DNA of 64,000 nt from Zygnema cylindricum (GCA_037447655.1 JBBHKE010001940.1:62001-126000), one strand, 5' to 3'; positions 35,606-48,532 are shown, counted from the stretch's first letter. Program-made: numbers and translations. The notes: a model not told the origin generated them from the letters alone.

Positions 35606-36214
35606 ATGTTTAACTTTAGCCGGTCTTTTTTCTTCAAATGTTACCCTTTGTTCTATTTCCCAATTTTCAATTCACACTACGGTTACAATGTCTACTTCAA
35701 TTGAAGATTCTCATTGTTTTTATTCAATTTTCCCACTTTTTTTTTTATTACTTTTGATTTTTTCCTTATTTTTGATGGTTTATTGCCTCACCAGTTTGTG
35801 TGAATGACAAAGCTGCTCGGCTCAAATCTTTGCCAAAACGCAATTTGATGTTTCAATTCCCCCTTCATTTGTGTTTAATGGAATCCACACTATATGTAAA
35901 ATTGATATGACACTTCGAACATACTTATAAGAAGTTCGTGAATCAGTAGTGACCTCCCTCGCGATCCAAACGTACAAGATATAGCTGGTCGTGCCTCTTA
36001 CACAACCCTCATACAATGTTAAGCTTTCAAATTTGTTCTTTGTGAAGAAGTTGCGATGAAAAAGCCGAAAAAACGTGCCAATCAAAAAGATTTCCCGGCA
36101 ATTTTTTCCAAACATATTCACTTTTTACTTTTTTGTACCAGACGTGGAAAAGGAAAAAAATGCAAAGAATAGAAATGTGTGGTATTCGAAAACCATAAGG
36201 AGGAAAGAGTCACC

Positions 36215-36256
36215 TAGGGTAGGGAAAGGTAGGGTAGGGTAGGGTAGGGTAAGGTA
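36215..36256 (+). repeat. (TAGGG)n interstitial repeat
   Basis: Seven to eight TAGGG-type units with a few changes. It resembles telomere-like DNA but has a five-base period, unlike the seven-base TTTAGGG of plants. Confidence 0.8.
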
Positions 36257-36258
36257 GC

Positions 36259-36560
36259 TCAACAGTGATGGACGTTCGACGTCTACAATGTCACGGACAA
36301 CATTACAATATCACATAAAGTCAGTGTGAACAACATTGTAGACGTCTACAACCGTCGCTAGTTTTGAAGACGACACCAACCGTCGCTTGTTTTTAAGTCG
36401 TCTACAACCGTCGCTTCTTTTGACGACGGCACCAATCGTCGCTTGTTTTGTAGACGTCTACAACCGTCGCAATTTTTGTAGACGCCACCAATCGTCGGAA
36501 GTTTCGTAGTCGACTTCAATCGTCACAATTTGTACCCACGTGTACAACCGTCAAAGTTCC
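36259..36560. repeat. GTAGACGTCTACAACCGTCG subterminal repeat array
   Basis: Variants of a 20-30-base unit with GTAGACGTCTAC (itself palindromic) and ACCGTCGC recur at least six times. Related units occur at 47800-47945 and 60565-60740, inside the palindrome-centred elements, so this is probably the subterminal part of a related but truncated DNA transposon. Confidence 0.65.
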
Positions 36561-36799
36561 GATTTCATTTTCGCACGTTGGACTGTTGTAACTAGTGTTG
36601 GATATCGGGTAAATTCATATCGCGATAATATCGATATTCGATATATCGAATATCGATCGAGCAGGATCCTCGATATATCGTACCGAGACCAATATAAACC
36701 ATGGCGATATATATCGCGATATATAGTATTTTTTAAATTTTATTTTTTTATTTTTTTTATATAATATGTTATTTTAGCGAAAAAGTAAAATTGTCTAAG

Positions 36800-37536
36800 G
36801 GTGGCGTTCCATCAGGAAATTCTGTAAACGTACGGTCAACATTACAGAGTGCTACATTTTGATCAGTGTACTATCGCGCAGAGTCTGTAATCCACGTGTA
36901 CAAATAAGAGTGGTTCTATGTAACATAAGATCGTATTTGAAAATCGTCAAATACTTTTTACACCGACCAACTTCAACTAGAAATCGTCATTTGCAAACCA
37001 TGTACGTGTGGACCAGGGTATCGTACCACACAAATTTTGTACTTTTTGCAAATGCTTGTCAGACGCCAGCTCATTATTTTTAGGGTTTCTACTTTTTCGC
37101 GTGACGAATGAGCGCTTCCACAAATAGTGTGAAGAATGGCCGGTAACAAAAAAAATGCAACGAAAGTTCGTTACGAGATTACTTTCGTGATTTCCGTTGA
37201 ATTTCTGAATGCATATATCATGTGCGAAATATTTCGATTTCGGTTGGTTGCCGTCTTGACACGTACATTCATTATCCAAGGTGTCGCGGCCCAATTTTTT
37301 CTGTAAATGGTGATGTACCTCGAGGAGGTACATCACCATTTACAAACACTTTGGAAGCGAATGCTTCGCGAAAATATATCCAACGGTCATTCTTTTCTCC
37401 CAGACCTTTGGAGAATATTGGCAAGATTCTCTGTAATGTTGTTCGCGTATAAAAACAAAATAGCAAGTACGGCGTGGTACGGAGAGGCCCCGATTACTGT
37501 AAAGAACCACACTTTTCGTCTGATGGAACGCCACCC
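36800..37536. mobile_element. Harbinger/Tourist-like MITE with central hairpin (737 bp)
   Basis: TIRs GGGTGGCGTTCCATCAG at both ends are flanked by TAA on each side (36797-36799 and 37537-37539), as in PIF/Harbinger elements. The centre (37303-37343) is an inverted repeat with 18-bp arms around CGAGG. A second copy in reverse orientation is at 61416-62129. No transposase. Confidence 0.8.
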
Positions 37537-38245
37537 TAAGTCGTGTTGATAGCACTGTCTATTTAAGTGGGCCCTAATTAGCCACATGTGGAAACATTAT
37601 TTAGTGTAGTTAACTTTAATAAAGAGTTAACGTTAATAATTCACCAACCCTAATACCGATGGGTAGTGTACGGATAAAGCTCTTACTATTACCAAAAGAT
37701 GATCATCTAAGATAGTCCACAATGGAAAACCAGCATAACTAAAAAGATGGAAAAGTTGAAAACAAGGAATAACAAAAGAGTGAAGAAACCCAACTGTAAC
37801 CCAAAACCCGGGTTACTTAAATAATTTAATCGTGAAATAGTATTTATGTATATTATAAAAGAACTCATCCTTTTCATATAAAAAGGAAAAAAAATATATA
37901 TATATGAGTTGATACATCATCACATACAATTACTTTCAAAGCACGAAACTGAAAACAAACACTTGGAGTCTTACCAACGGATCATGGAAAATAATATCCC
38001 AGTATCCAATTTTTAACTCTTTTCAAAGCCTTCTCCTGTATTAAAACTCAAACCTAGTAAACTGATGTAGAGCTATACTAAAATATGTACATTTTCTGTC
38101 ATTTTTTCGAACTATTTTTCACTATTTTAGTATTGAAAAGGACTCAAAAAAGCAAAGTTTAGTCTTAGGACCCAAAATGTAGCGTGACAACAGTCTTAGA
38201 ATACAAAAACTCACGAGAATTCTAAGTAATTTTGTAACAGATTTT
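37537..38245. other. AT-rich spacer with a MITE end
   Basis: A CACCG-family right end (ACCGATGGGTAGTG before TA) is seen near 37656-37671, but I could not place its left end. The rest holds no supported gene. Confidence 0.4.
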
Positions 38246-38646
38246 TCAAACTTTTGTCGTTTTTTGCGGTCGAGGATTGCTACTGCTTATACCTCCAAGA
38301 GCTTTTCTTTTACTACTGTCTGTCTCCTCCATAGTTTGCATTTTCTTTAATGAACTTAGAAAAGATGAACCCATTTTTACACCTTCGTTGTTTACTGAAT
38401 TCTTTGAAAAGGGGTTTACTCCCTTTGAGAAATTTTTTTTTGCCTTCGAGAACGGGTTTGAAGTCTTCACAACAACTCCACCCTTTTGCTCCTGTCCTCC
38501 CTCTCCCTCCTCTCCGTCGAATCTCTCCTCTTCTCCCTCTCTCCCATTTTCTCTCTCGATCGATTTTGTCGCAGTTCTTTGCCCTGTAACTTGCCTTTGT
38601 TGCGATTTTGGTTCCCCAAAAATCCCTCTACTTTCTTGCGGTACTT
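38246..38646 (-). CDS. Orphan terminal exon of a nuclear-type protein, truncated by copia LTR
   Basis: An open frame on the minus strand ends in TGA after RPQKTTKV. It is Lys/Ser/Gly-rich with an acidic Glu/Gly stretch (REGEEERFDGEEGEGG), two related motifs TSNPFSKAKKNFSKG and VNPFSKNSVN, and a basic tail suited to a nuclear localisation signal. I do not recognise it with confidence. The upstream end is cut at about 38646, where sequence of the copia LTR begins, so the first residues of the frame (MHSSME) come from the LTR. It may be the last exon of a host gene that the element damaged. A short motif near 38500 and its low complexity also allow a purely fortuitous frame. Confidence 0.4.
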
Positions 38647-39047
38647 CCATTGAAGAGTGCACAGTTAGCTAGGGACATACTTTGTCGCTACACTAAGTTT
38701 TGCTTGTCTTATCTTGTTGTCTCTTAGTGCAGGGTAACGAGTATATATAGGCAGCAGTGTACATGTGCAGTGTATTAATTAATCAACCAATTAATCATAG
38801 AGGACTAATCTTGGAGTAGAGATTATTTAAAGAGAAGAGAGAAGAGAGAGAAGAGAGAAGATAGATGATGATAGAGGCTTCGGCCAAGAACACTTATAAA
38901 TCTTTTTGGCTGAATATTCCTCTTGTCTTTTATGAGCTTCCGCTGTGTAATGATTTATGTTTTGTGAATTATTTTAAGTGAAACTCTTTTGCTTAAGATC
39001 CTACAATTGGTATCGGAGCTAGTGCTTCGGAGATAGAGAGAGAGCGC

Positions 39048-42000
39048 ATGGGGAGGAAGAAGAATAAAAATACTCCTTCCCCCATGTCAACTTCGGAGAG
39101 AGCAAAAGAGTTCAGTTTTTCGGGTTCTCAATTTGAGGAGACCCGGAATACGGAGAGAAAATTTGAGGAGATGTTTGATACATTAATGAGATATGTAGAT
39201 TCACGATTTCCAACTCAATATAGTGAGAAAAGAGAATTTGCTTCATTTCAGGCTGCCGATCCATTCAGTGGAGGAGCTAATGAGAGTGAGATAAAAGAGA
39301 GAATTAGGAAAGGTAAAGCAAAGATAGAGGAAGATTCAGATTTTGAAGAGGCATTGGATAATGAAGATGATTATAATATGTCGGGGAAATCCGTGGCCTT
39401 TAATGGCACCAATTATGCGGTTTGGAAGAAATTTATTTCAAATCAACTTATTCTCAAGAGGCTTTGAAGGATTGTCAATGGAGAGGAGAAGATGCCAACA
39501 GAGAGCAAAGCACGTGCTCAATGGAGGTTGAAGGATATTGCGGCAACGACCGGTTTGATGAAGAATTGCACTTCTTCCGTGCTCGATCATTTTCTCGCTC
39601 ACAGCACGGCCCGTGAGTGTTGGCAAGCACTTGAGGAGCAATATGAGAAAGGCGTTGAGAACAAAGGTCAATATGTTTATACGGATTTTATGAATTTTAA
39701 AATCAAGTCAAATGAATTGATGGATGATGCCGTGAAGCGCTTCAATATTATACTCGAGCAATTACTCAACAATGGCCGAGTTATTTTGGATGCGGATAAA
39801 TTAAGCGTGTTTCTTAACGCTTTGCCGGAGAAGCTTTCGCATCTTAAAGCTATTTTACGAGCGAAGGCGGATAATACTTTCGGATTCACCGTTAATTTTA
39901 TCAAAATGTTGGAGGGAACTCCATCGGCTTCTTCAAGTGGAGGAGGAGGAGTTCTCAACTCTACTACTCCCGAAACCCCTGATCTTAACCTTGCCGGTGG
40001 TAGAGGAGGTGGTAGAGGAGGTGGCCCGAGAGGTGGTGGTGGCGGCCGAGGCAACAAGAGGGAGCAAGGTCGTCCACCGAAGGTCCCTTCGGATCTTTCG
40101 AATGTCACATGCTACCGGTGTAACCGGCTTGGACATTTGTCTTCATCTTGTCCGGATAAGGATAAGCAATGTCATTTTTGCGGTAAGTGAGGGCATACGA
40201 TCCCTCAATGTTATGCAAAGAGTGGAGATTCTAGAAGTGGAAGAGGTGGTAGAGGAATTGATAGAGGCGCTCGAGGTGGCGGCCGAGGAGGACGCCGCAG
40301 TGGTGTTCGTGGTTATGGTAATGCAAATTACTTTGACTATGGTAATGAAACCGGTGATGAGTTTCCGGTCCTTAACCTTACCCTTGATTCGGTAAGTAGT
40401 GGAGGAAATTTGGAGAAAGAGTGGATCATTGATACGGGGGCATCTCACCATGTTTGCACGGATGCTACCTTGTTTGATGACATGAGGGAACTTACGGTTC
40501 CAAAGTTTATTACGGTTGCAAGCGGCCATGTCATTTCGGTTGGTACGGTTGGCACGGTTCGGCTTGATCTTCTTTCATGGGATGATGATGGGAAAGAGAG
40601 ATCCACGGAGTATCGTCTTCAAAATACTCTTTACATTCCGGACGGTTCGGTCAATTTGTTAAGCGTTCCACAAATCCAAAAGAGTGGTGGAAGCTTACTT
40701 GCGAGAGGTGATCAATCTATCAAGATTTGGAATGAAAAGGGGAATGTAATTGGAGAAGGAGTTGTAACGGATGCAAATCATAGTCGGCTCTTATGGAGGA
40801 GGCCAAAATCTAAAGTTCTCACCGAGGGAATTTCACATCAAATTTCGGAGTTGAAAGGTGATCTTACCTTATGGCATCATCGAATGTGTCACACATCCGA
40901 GGTAAGTTTGAAGAAGATGATTCGTCATTCTTCGGTGAGGGGTTTGGACCTCGCATCCGGTGAGAAGGTGAACGGATGCGGAGGATGTAGCAAAGGACGT
41001 CAAATTCGGAAATCCCATCCGAATAAAGACATCAAGCATCGAGCTCAAAGTCCTTTGGAGGTTGTTCACATCGATCTTTGTCGACATATTAAACCAAAGA
41101 CAATTGGAGGTAATAAGTATACTTTGGTAATTGTTGATGACTTCTCTCGGAAGTCATGGGTGTATTTATTGAAAAAGAAATCGGATGGATTTGAAAAATT
41201 TAAAGAATGGCATGTGATGGCCGAAAGGCAAATTGATAAGAAGCTTAAGTCCATTCGTTCAGACAATGGAGGGGAGTTTGTTGTTTTTGAGGGGTATTGT
41301 AAGGAGTGGGGGGATAAGGCATCAATTCACGGTGCCTTATTCTCCGGAGTCAAATGGAGTGGCCGAGAGGAAGAATCGTACCTTACAAGAAATGGTCTGT
41401 GAGATGGTTCATAGCTCCGGACGAGAGATGTTTTTGTGGGGAGATGCGATTCTTACGGCGAATTATATTTGTAACCGAAGACTCACTTCGGTTTCCGGAT
41501 GTTAAACACCAGAGGAGTTATGGAGTGGTAGAAAACCCACGGTTCATCATTTGAGAATTTGGGGATGTCATGCTATGGTTTATGTGGAATCAATTAAGAG
41601 GAAGGGGAAATTTGCTCCAAGGTGTTGGCCGGGAATTTTTGTTGGTTATAGCGCAAAGGGGAATTTGTATCGTGTGTATGATCCGGCTTGTCACAGCGTG
41701 GAGGAATCTCAGAATGTGGATTTTCATGAGGATCTCAAATCCGCCATAAATTCTGTTGGGAAATTTAAGGAAAATTTGGATTTTTATGAGGAGAGTGAAA
41801 TTGAGAATTTTCCGTTCATTGAGGATTCGGAATCCGATGTGAAACCAAATGAGAAAATAAAAAAAAAAATTTGAAGAAATTGGTTGAAGTAAAATTTGAA
41901 AGAAAGAGTAACGGATCTTTGGATTCCCGAGTGCCTTCGAACATTCGGAAATCTCAAAGCTCTAAATCGAGTTCTAAATCGAGTGAGAAGGAAATTGAAA

Positions 42001-43730
42001 TTGAATCCGAGGAAGAGAAAGAGGAAAAGGAGGAGGAGCAAGTTATTAGGAGGAGCTCTCGGATTACAAAGGGGAAGAAACCGGAGAAACTCACTTACGA
42101 TCGAAAAGGGGAAAATGCATCAAATTCGCATTATTTTCTTTCCGTGCTAAGGAGACGGAGTTTCTTTTGTAGCAATTACTTACGGAGAATATGACCGGCG
42201 ACCCTCAATCTTATATCGAGGCTAGGAGGTCGATTGATTGGGAGAGTAAGTGGAAACCGGCGTGGGAGAAATAATTTAAGTCGGTGGTTGATAATCGAAC
42301 TTTTGAGGAAGTGAAATTACCGGAGGGGAAAAAGGCGATTGATGCAAAGTGGGTCTTTAAAACCAAAACTAGAGCGTCGGGTGAAATAATTAAGTACAAG
42401 GCGAGGCTTGTGTGTAAGGGGTTCCAACAACGTGAGGGAATCGATTTTAAGGAGACTTATGCTCTCGTGGTGAAGTTTGACTCACTACGGATTATTATTG
42501 CAATTGCAGCGATGGGGAACAAGCACGTCCATCAAATGGATGTTGAAACCGCGTTTTTAAATTGTGAGTTGGAGGAAGAGGTATATATAAAGGTGACGGA
42601 AGGTGTCTCTCCTTTGCAAGAAGGAAATGTATGGCGTTTGCAAAAATCATTATATGGTTTGAAACAAGCACCATGCACTTGGTATTTGAGACTTCATCAA
42701 GTACTATGAAGTTTGGATTTGTACGAACTACGTCCGATTCTAGAGTTTATGTGAAAGGTGAAGGAGTTGACCAAATCATCTTTTCTGTTTATGTGGATGA
42801 TTTCTTGATGGCATGCGACAAGTAGGAACGCATTAATGAGTTCAAACATTATCTTGGATTACATTTCAAAGTAACGGATCTTGGAGAGGTACAATATATT
42901 TTGGGGATTAAAGTGATACGTGACAAGGAGGGGAACATTAAATTGAGTCAAGCTCAATATTGTAAGGAGATTTTGGAGAGATTTGGTATGTGTGACGCGA
43001 AACCCTTTTCTACACCGTTGGATGCAAACCTACACATTCGTAAGTTTGAAGAGGAGGATTCTATCGACGGACCATATTGAGAGGCGGTTGGTTCACTTAT
43101 GTACCTTAGCGTTGGTACTCGTCCAGATATTTTGGCCACGGTTTCCATTGTCAGTCGTTATTGTCATGAGCCAAAGAAGGCACACTGGGAGGCCGTACGA
43201 CGTATCTTTCGATACTTGGTTGGTACGATTGATCTTGGACTTTTGTTTACTTCTAACAAAATTTATTTGGAGTGTGTTGGGTATTGTGACGCGGATTGGG
43301 GCGGCGACTTTGATTCGAGTAAGTCCACGTCAGGATACGCATTTATTTTTGGAGGAGCTGCGATCTCGTGGAGTTTTAGGCTACAACCTAGGGTTGCGTT
43401 AAGTTCCACAGAATCTGAGTATATGGCTGCGTGTCATGCATCTAAAGCATCGATTTGGATTAAGGAGATGTTACGTGAGTTAAGTATTCCTATTGGTTAT
43501 ATGACGATTTATTCTGATAGCATGAGTTCTATGGCGTTTGCGAAAAATCATGTGTTTCACAAGAGGACGAAACACATCAGGATCTAATGGCATTTTGTAA
43601 GAGATTTGGTAACAGCAAACGAGATTGTATTTTCATACATTCCAACAAAAGAATAGGCGGCTGATTTGTTGACAAAGGCTGCCACACATGATGTGTTTGA
43701 GAGGGGGCGACCGAAACTTGGATTATTTTG
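39048..43730 (+). pseudogene. Copia gag-pol, frameshifted
   Basis: Gag starts at ATG 39048 and shifts frame near 39465. Two zinc knuckles follow a Gly/Arg-rich tract (CYRCNRLGHLSSSC about 40110; CHFCGK then a TGA before GHTIPQC at 40188). Protease WIIDTGASHHVC is at about 40422. The GAG-pre-integrase zinc region LWHHRMCHTS is at about 40870. The integrase core has VVHIDLC (41065) and RSDNGGEF (41258), with a frameshift near 41340 and a stop at 41503. Reverse transcriptase: FKTKTRASGEIIKYKARLVC (42358), a frameshift near 42700, then YVDDFLM (42790) followed by a stop. RNase H: YCDADWGGD (43283) and STESEYMAAC (43407). Domain order PR-INT-RT-RH is that of copia. At least six lesions make it inactive. 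Confidence 0.92.
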
Positions 43731-43764
43731 AAGAGTTTGGCGATTCCAACAATAAGAGGGGGAT

Positions 43765-44437
43765 TGTTGGGATATTGTCGTTTTCGCGACATTTCGCGAA
43801 GCGTCATTCCAACTTGAATTTGTTTGACGCGAATTGTCGCGTCATCATACAAAAGTACGACATCGTTTCGCGACTGTACTTTTGATGTCCGCGAACGAAA
43901 CATACTATTTTGTTTTGCGTCACTTGTTTATTTCGTGCGCAAGTGTTACATTTTGCGTGCAGGTGTGTTCGTGAAGCGACACGTGTTTAAGTCAACATTT
44001 TGGAGTTTGTTGTTTTGAAGGAAGAAGCGTGTGCGCCTTCCTTCGTGGAACTTTCATTGAAGAGTGCACAGTCAGCTAGGGACAGACTTCGTTGCTACGC
44101 TAAGTTCTGCTTGTCTTATCTTGTTGTCTCTTAGTGCACAGTAGCGAGCATATATAGGCAGCAGTGTACATGTGCAGAGTATCCATAGAATTAATCGTAA
44201 TCTATCAATTGTATCTTACATGATTGAATCATAGAGGATTTGATATTGGAGTAAGAGATTATTTAAAGAGGATAGAGAAGAGAGAGAAGAGAGAAGAGAG
44301 ATGATGTAAAGAGGCTTCGGCCAAGAACACTTATAATTCTTTTTGGCTGAATATTCCTCTTGTCTTTTATGAGCTTCCGCTGTGTAATGATTTATGTTTT
44401 GTGAATTATTTCAAGTGAAACTCTTTTGCTTAGATCC
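43765..44437 (+). repeat. Copia 3' LTR
   Basis: Starts TGTTGGGATATTGTCG straight after the polypurine tract. The right end stops at GCTTAGATCC and runs at once into a GGAGAGAGAT repeat. A TATATA motif near 44151 probably marks the promoter. Confidence 0.88.
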
Positions 44438-44652
44438 TTGGAGAGAGATGGAGAGAGATGGAGAGATGGAGAGAGATAGATGGAGAGATGGAGAGAAATG
44501 GAGAGAGATGGAGAGAGATGGAGAGAGATGGAGAGAGATGGAGAGAGATGGAGAGAGATGGAGAGAGATGGAGAGAGAAAGAGAGAGATTGAGAGAGATG
44601 GAGAGAGAGAGATGGAGAGAGAGAGATGGAGAAAGAGAGATGGAGAAAGAGA

Positions 44653-44712
<60 letters not shown>
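44438..44712 (+). repeat. (GGAGAGAGAT)n then (GA)n microsatellite
   Basis: About 275 bp of GGAGAGAGAT-type units passing into pure GA. The long frames on both strands (Glu/Arg-rich, or Ser/Leu-rich) are artefacts of the repeat. Confidence 0.97.
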
Positions 44713-44713
<1 letters not shown>

Positions 44714-45329
44714 TGGATAGTGTAAGGGAAAATTACAAAGAAGGTGCTATATAGAGATTGCAGATTTCTGGTATGAAATCTAAGGCTCACAAATTAAGTT
44801 TGAAGTATGGCAGGAAGAGGGAGAAAGGTGGGACGAGAAGATAAGGGGAGGGGAGGGGAGTGGGAAGGGGAGAGGGAGAGTGAGAGCGAGAGTCACAAAC
44901 AACCAACGATTGTAAATTAGACGTAACGATATCAAACTAGTAAAATTGGAACCAAAAGAAGATTACATTTCCAAAACAGCGGTGGTGTAACCATCAAAGT
45001 ATGAAATATGATTGAAATGTAAAATTGTTGACGACCATTTTAGGTAAGAGATGAAAATCCTCATGGACTAAAAACTCGTCTAAAAACAAGTTCGTCTTGT
45101 TATTTGTACAAATTCAACAAAGACCTGTATGGTCGTACATTTTGCTCAATGTTCCATCGACCATTACGGGACACGATTTTAAATTCAATTAGTCGTTTGC
45201 ATCACAGTCAACTACATAAGATCTACATAACACTCAACTACATAAGATCTACATAAATACTGTAAGTTTGTAAAATATGAACCTTAAAACTTATAGTTTT
45301 AGCAGTGTTGTGTATAAATATTCTCTGAT
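44713..45329. other. Spacer, no gene seen
   Basis: GA-rich at the start, then AT-rich. No supported feature. Confidence 0.5.
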
Positions 45330-46575
45330 CGATAACGTATATATATCTTTTTTGACCTACCGATAACTGATGTATTAATTCAATATATCGATAAGGAAAC
45401 AATTGCGATACGTTGCCGGTAGAATGTACCAATTTTTTCAAAAATATAAATATCGCGATAATTGACTAGGCTCTTGAATAAGCTCTCCCATGTTATCCTC
45501 CTCTCCACCTATGCTGCTTGGTTTTTCTTGAAAATCTATAAGAAGATATATGAAGATATTTTTCACGTTAGAAGTTGTTGACCATTTTTGAAAATTCTTA
45601 GGGTTTGGAGCATGAAATTTCAAAAGGTTAGAAAATAGAAAAAAAAAATGCTCTACTTAATGGTCACGGATTGCTGGACTGAAAATGCTAATGGTTTGAT
45701 TTTCAAAAAGAAAAAAATTATTCTGTTCGTTTTTGCTAAATTTTGATCTTGTACTTCTGGTTTTATAGAGTAAAACTTTTTTGTAAGAGTAAATAAGTGC
45801 GGCGCAGTCCGGATTTTTGCGTACTTACGAACCGAATATTGATACGTAATATGACATACTATAAACCATATATAGAATAATACTATAGACTATATGCAGT
45901 AGAGTATTACATTTTTTACAATACTAAAGTAAAACAATATTAAAAATCTACATATATTGGCGATAACAAATTGTGTCGGAGCTATATATCGGCCCCCATT
46001 GTTGTTCAATAATAAATAGTGTTGTTCAATAACAAATAATGTCGATAACTGGAGTTTTTGAGTTAGGACATTTCTGATACAAAACAATTTCTAAAATGCA
46101 CGTGTATTTCACTTTAGAGATCGTACTTGTACGGCTTTGCGAGAGAAAATACTGTACGACCTTTGAGCCCGAGGTGTTCGCGCTACAAACAAAATTATGG
46201 AATGTGGGAGAGGAGCAACCGACACGGAAGAGGCTGTGGGCGGCCAGGTGTCAGCAACTAGTGTGAATGGCCGTCCAGGTGAATATGTAGAGACGATCAC
46301 AACTCGCGCGTGCCGGCCATCAAAAGCGGTCGTCCGCTAGACGGTCAAGTTGGGATCTACTGGTTTGTCCACGTCTGCAAAAAGCGTTGTACAGCGTGGC
46401 AAGTCTTGATAAACGATCTTCGGTACATCAGCCCAGTTTTTATGGTCATTGGAAATGTTCGAAAACTTGTGCAAACGCTATAATCTGGTAACCTCGTATT
46501 ATATGCGTATCGTGTGTGTTTCCAACAATAATCCGCATTTAGTTTTTGAATTTTTGATGCATGATTGCAAGGACG
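45330..46575. repeat. Dispersed repeat X, copy 1
   Basis: From ATATCTTTTTTGACCTAC to the tract with GATGCATGATT it is collinear with 48525-50425. It keeps the empty site (AAGTGCGGCGCAGTCC at about 45796) for the solo LTR present in copy 2. The right part (46100-46460) is GC-richer and exon-like on the minus strand but has stop codons here. Confidence 0.75.
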
Positions 46576-47689
46576 CCTAGTTGTTCAATATGCGCTATTT
46601 TTTCCTTTTTTCTAGTTTCTACATATTGTACGTGACTTTTCAAAAAATAGCAAAAAAATGTCTACTGTAAATTGAAACTGAAATTTATGGAAACTATAGT
46701 CAAATTACGATAACTGTACGAATATTTACGGAAACAGTACGGAAATTGACGAAAAGATTTGATGCACGTATCAGTACATTCTCTTCAGTAAATTGTTCGA
46801 ATGAACATTGAATTGTACGGAAGTTTAGCGTCACGTCTAACATTTCCAAAGAGAGACATTGCGGCGTCACATTATTTGAGCGCCGTAAGTTCAAAATGTG
46901 TATGGACGTCTTCTTTAAATTTTGGAAAAGAAGCCGCCATAAATACTTCAACAGTTGAAAGCGAAAATTCAAGGAAGACACCAATACCGACGCCACGGCA
47001 ATAGTTAGACAGTTTTATTCTGACAAAAAATGAGCATTTTGCAAGATTTGAACCTGGGCTAACTTAATTACATACTAACAGCTGACAATATTGACCGTAA
47101 CTAGATGATGTAGACGTTCCAATGTATGCATGAGGAGTAATAACTATTTAAATAGGGAATTGCTTATCGCGGAGACGATTTTTGCTGCACGCTTGTAGTT
47201 GTCAGAAATTGTACATTAGAAGTACAGTTTTGTGCAAGCTACATAGCTTTAAGATCAAATTAGACAGTTAATCCGTCGAACAACTATCACTGGCGGAACA
47301 TTGTAATAGCGGTTAAAAAAAGAGTCGCGCTTGCGAACGTCGACCGTCATAAAAAAAACAATTCACACGGTCGGCTATGGTTTACTGTAACAAAATTGCG
47401 TCATCCACATATAAATAAAATGGTTGCGCGCAGGTAGTTCACACTTAAATTTGACTTGGACGATGACACAAATTAAAGGACGACATACAACCCGTATGAA
47501 CTCGCACGAAACGAAATAAACTTAGTACAAAATAAAAAAGCGTATCCGCTTTTAAATATGGATGAAACTAAAATGACGCTTCGTCACGCGCGACCAAATG
47601 AAATCACACTATTTACGAATCAACACCTCCACAAAATGTACTTCACGAATTCAACGTCCCGGTTCGCGAGTAGATTTCATTTTTGCGAC
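46576..47689. other. Unassigned sequence with a tRNA B-box-like motif
   Basis: GATTTGAACCTGGGC at 47048-47062 is the reverse complement of a tRNA T-arm, but no cloverleaf could be closed. No gene supported. Confidence 0.35.
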
Positions 47690-47692
47690 TAA

Positions 47693-48465
47693 GGGTATGT
47701 CCCCATGTAATTGTTACTTAGCAAACTTACTTTGTATTTTAGAGCGGATCCGGCGGACCCGCTTTTCAAGTGTCCCTATGTGTAAGAACGTATCGTAAGA
47801 TACGGTTGTGACGATTGTTTACGTCGACAATACCTGTGACGGTTGTCAACGTCTACAATATATGTTGTCGGACGTTATTTTTTGGAGCTGCTTCTGTGAT
47901 GTTGCATGTCTTTCCGTGACATTGTAGACGTAACGCCTTCCACCCTGTAACGTTTCACGATAGAAGAAGTTGCGCTTTGCCTTTGCGTCTCCTGTCCGGT
48001 CGACGTGAAATAACATCAGAATTTCGAGACCCCTGCAAAAAAAAAATCCGTACTGGACGAATACAGACAAAACCAAACAAATTGTGTAATTTTCTTTGTC
48101 GTATTAAATGCAAACGGACAAAAAATAGCGACTTCCGTACTTTCCTTTGTCTTTGAAAATCGTGTGAAATACTTCGAAAATTACGGCACGTGCGAATATG
48201 TGTTCCTATTTGTTTACATAAAATCCCTAGTTTTAAAACACATCGCGCATGTGTTTTAAAGATAAGGTTGAAGATGACGTTTTTTGTCGTCGAAGTGGGT
48301 CGAAAAACACAAGACGACAATTTTTCGTACATCCTAAGTTCGAGGGTGACGCAAATTGTACTCTACAAATTTGCGATTCCTTCGTACGGTTGGAACTTAG
48401 GCAGTACGACGCTAAGTTTTACAGGAAAACGACAGAAAAAAACCCTTACTTATGCNNNNNNNNNN
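47693..48465. mobile_element. Palindrome-centred MITE, interrupted by an assembly gap
   Basis: The left end GGGTATGTCCCCATGT follows TAA (47690-47692). GTAGACG-type subterminal repeats are at 47815-47930, TTACGGCACGTGCGA is at 48181, and a central inverted repeat with 12-bp arms around CGCGC is at 48232-48260. The right part ends CCCTTACTTATGC at the gap of ten Ns (48456-48465), so the right TIR is lost. Confidence 0.6.
48456..48465. other. Assembly gap (10 N)
   Basis: Ten Ns followed by TCCAGTTTTTTC and a long AT microsatellite. The gap size is nominal. Confidence 0.99.
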
Positions 48466-48474
48466 TCCAGTTTT

Positions 48475-48477
<3 letters not shown>

Positions 48478-48530
<53 letters not shown>
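48478..48530. repeat. (AT)n microsatellite
   Basis: About 26 AT units beside the assembly gap. It joins directly to repeat X copy 2. Confidence 0.95.

Positions 48531-48532
<2 letters not shown>

Larger units (their letters stand above)
38646..44437 (+). mobile_element. Ty1/copia retrotransposon, 5' LTR truncated
   Basis: 5' LTR remnant 38646-39005 (ends CCTACA), primer-binding site TGGTATCGGAGC at 39008-39019 (initiator tRNA-Met), gag-pol remnant 39048-43730, polypurine tract AATAAGAGGGGG at 43751-43762, and 3' LTR 43765-44437 (starts TGTTGGGATATT). The shared LTR parts are similar but not identical. The first 285 bases or so of the 5' LTR and the last few bases (TACA) of the 3' LTR are lost, so no target duplication can be read. 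A second LTR of the same family begins at 63808. Confidence 0.9.

Noticed and set aside
36590-36735. ATCGATAT-rich palindromic stretch as a possible origin or regulatory site
   Set aside because: Low-complexity ATCG alternation; no independent sign of function.
44394-44790. Long Glu/Arg-rich and Ser/Leu-rich frames on both strands
   Set aside because: They are translations of the GGAGAGAGAT and GA microsatellite.
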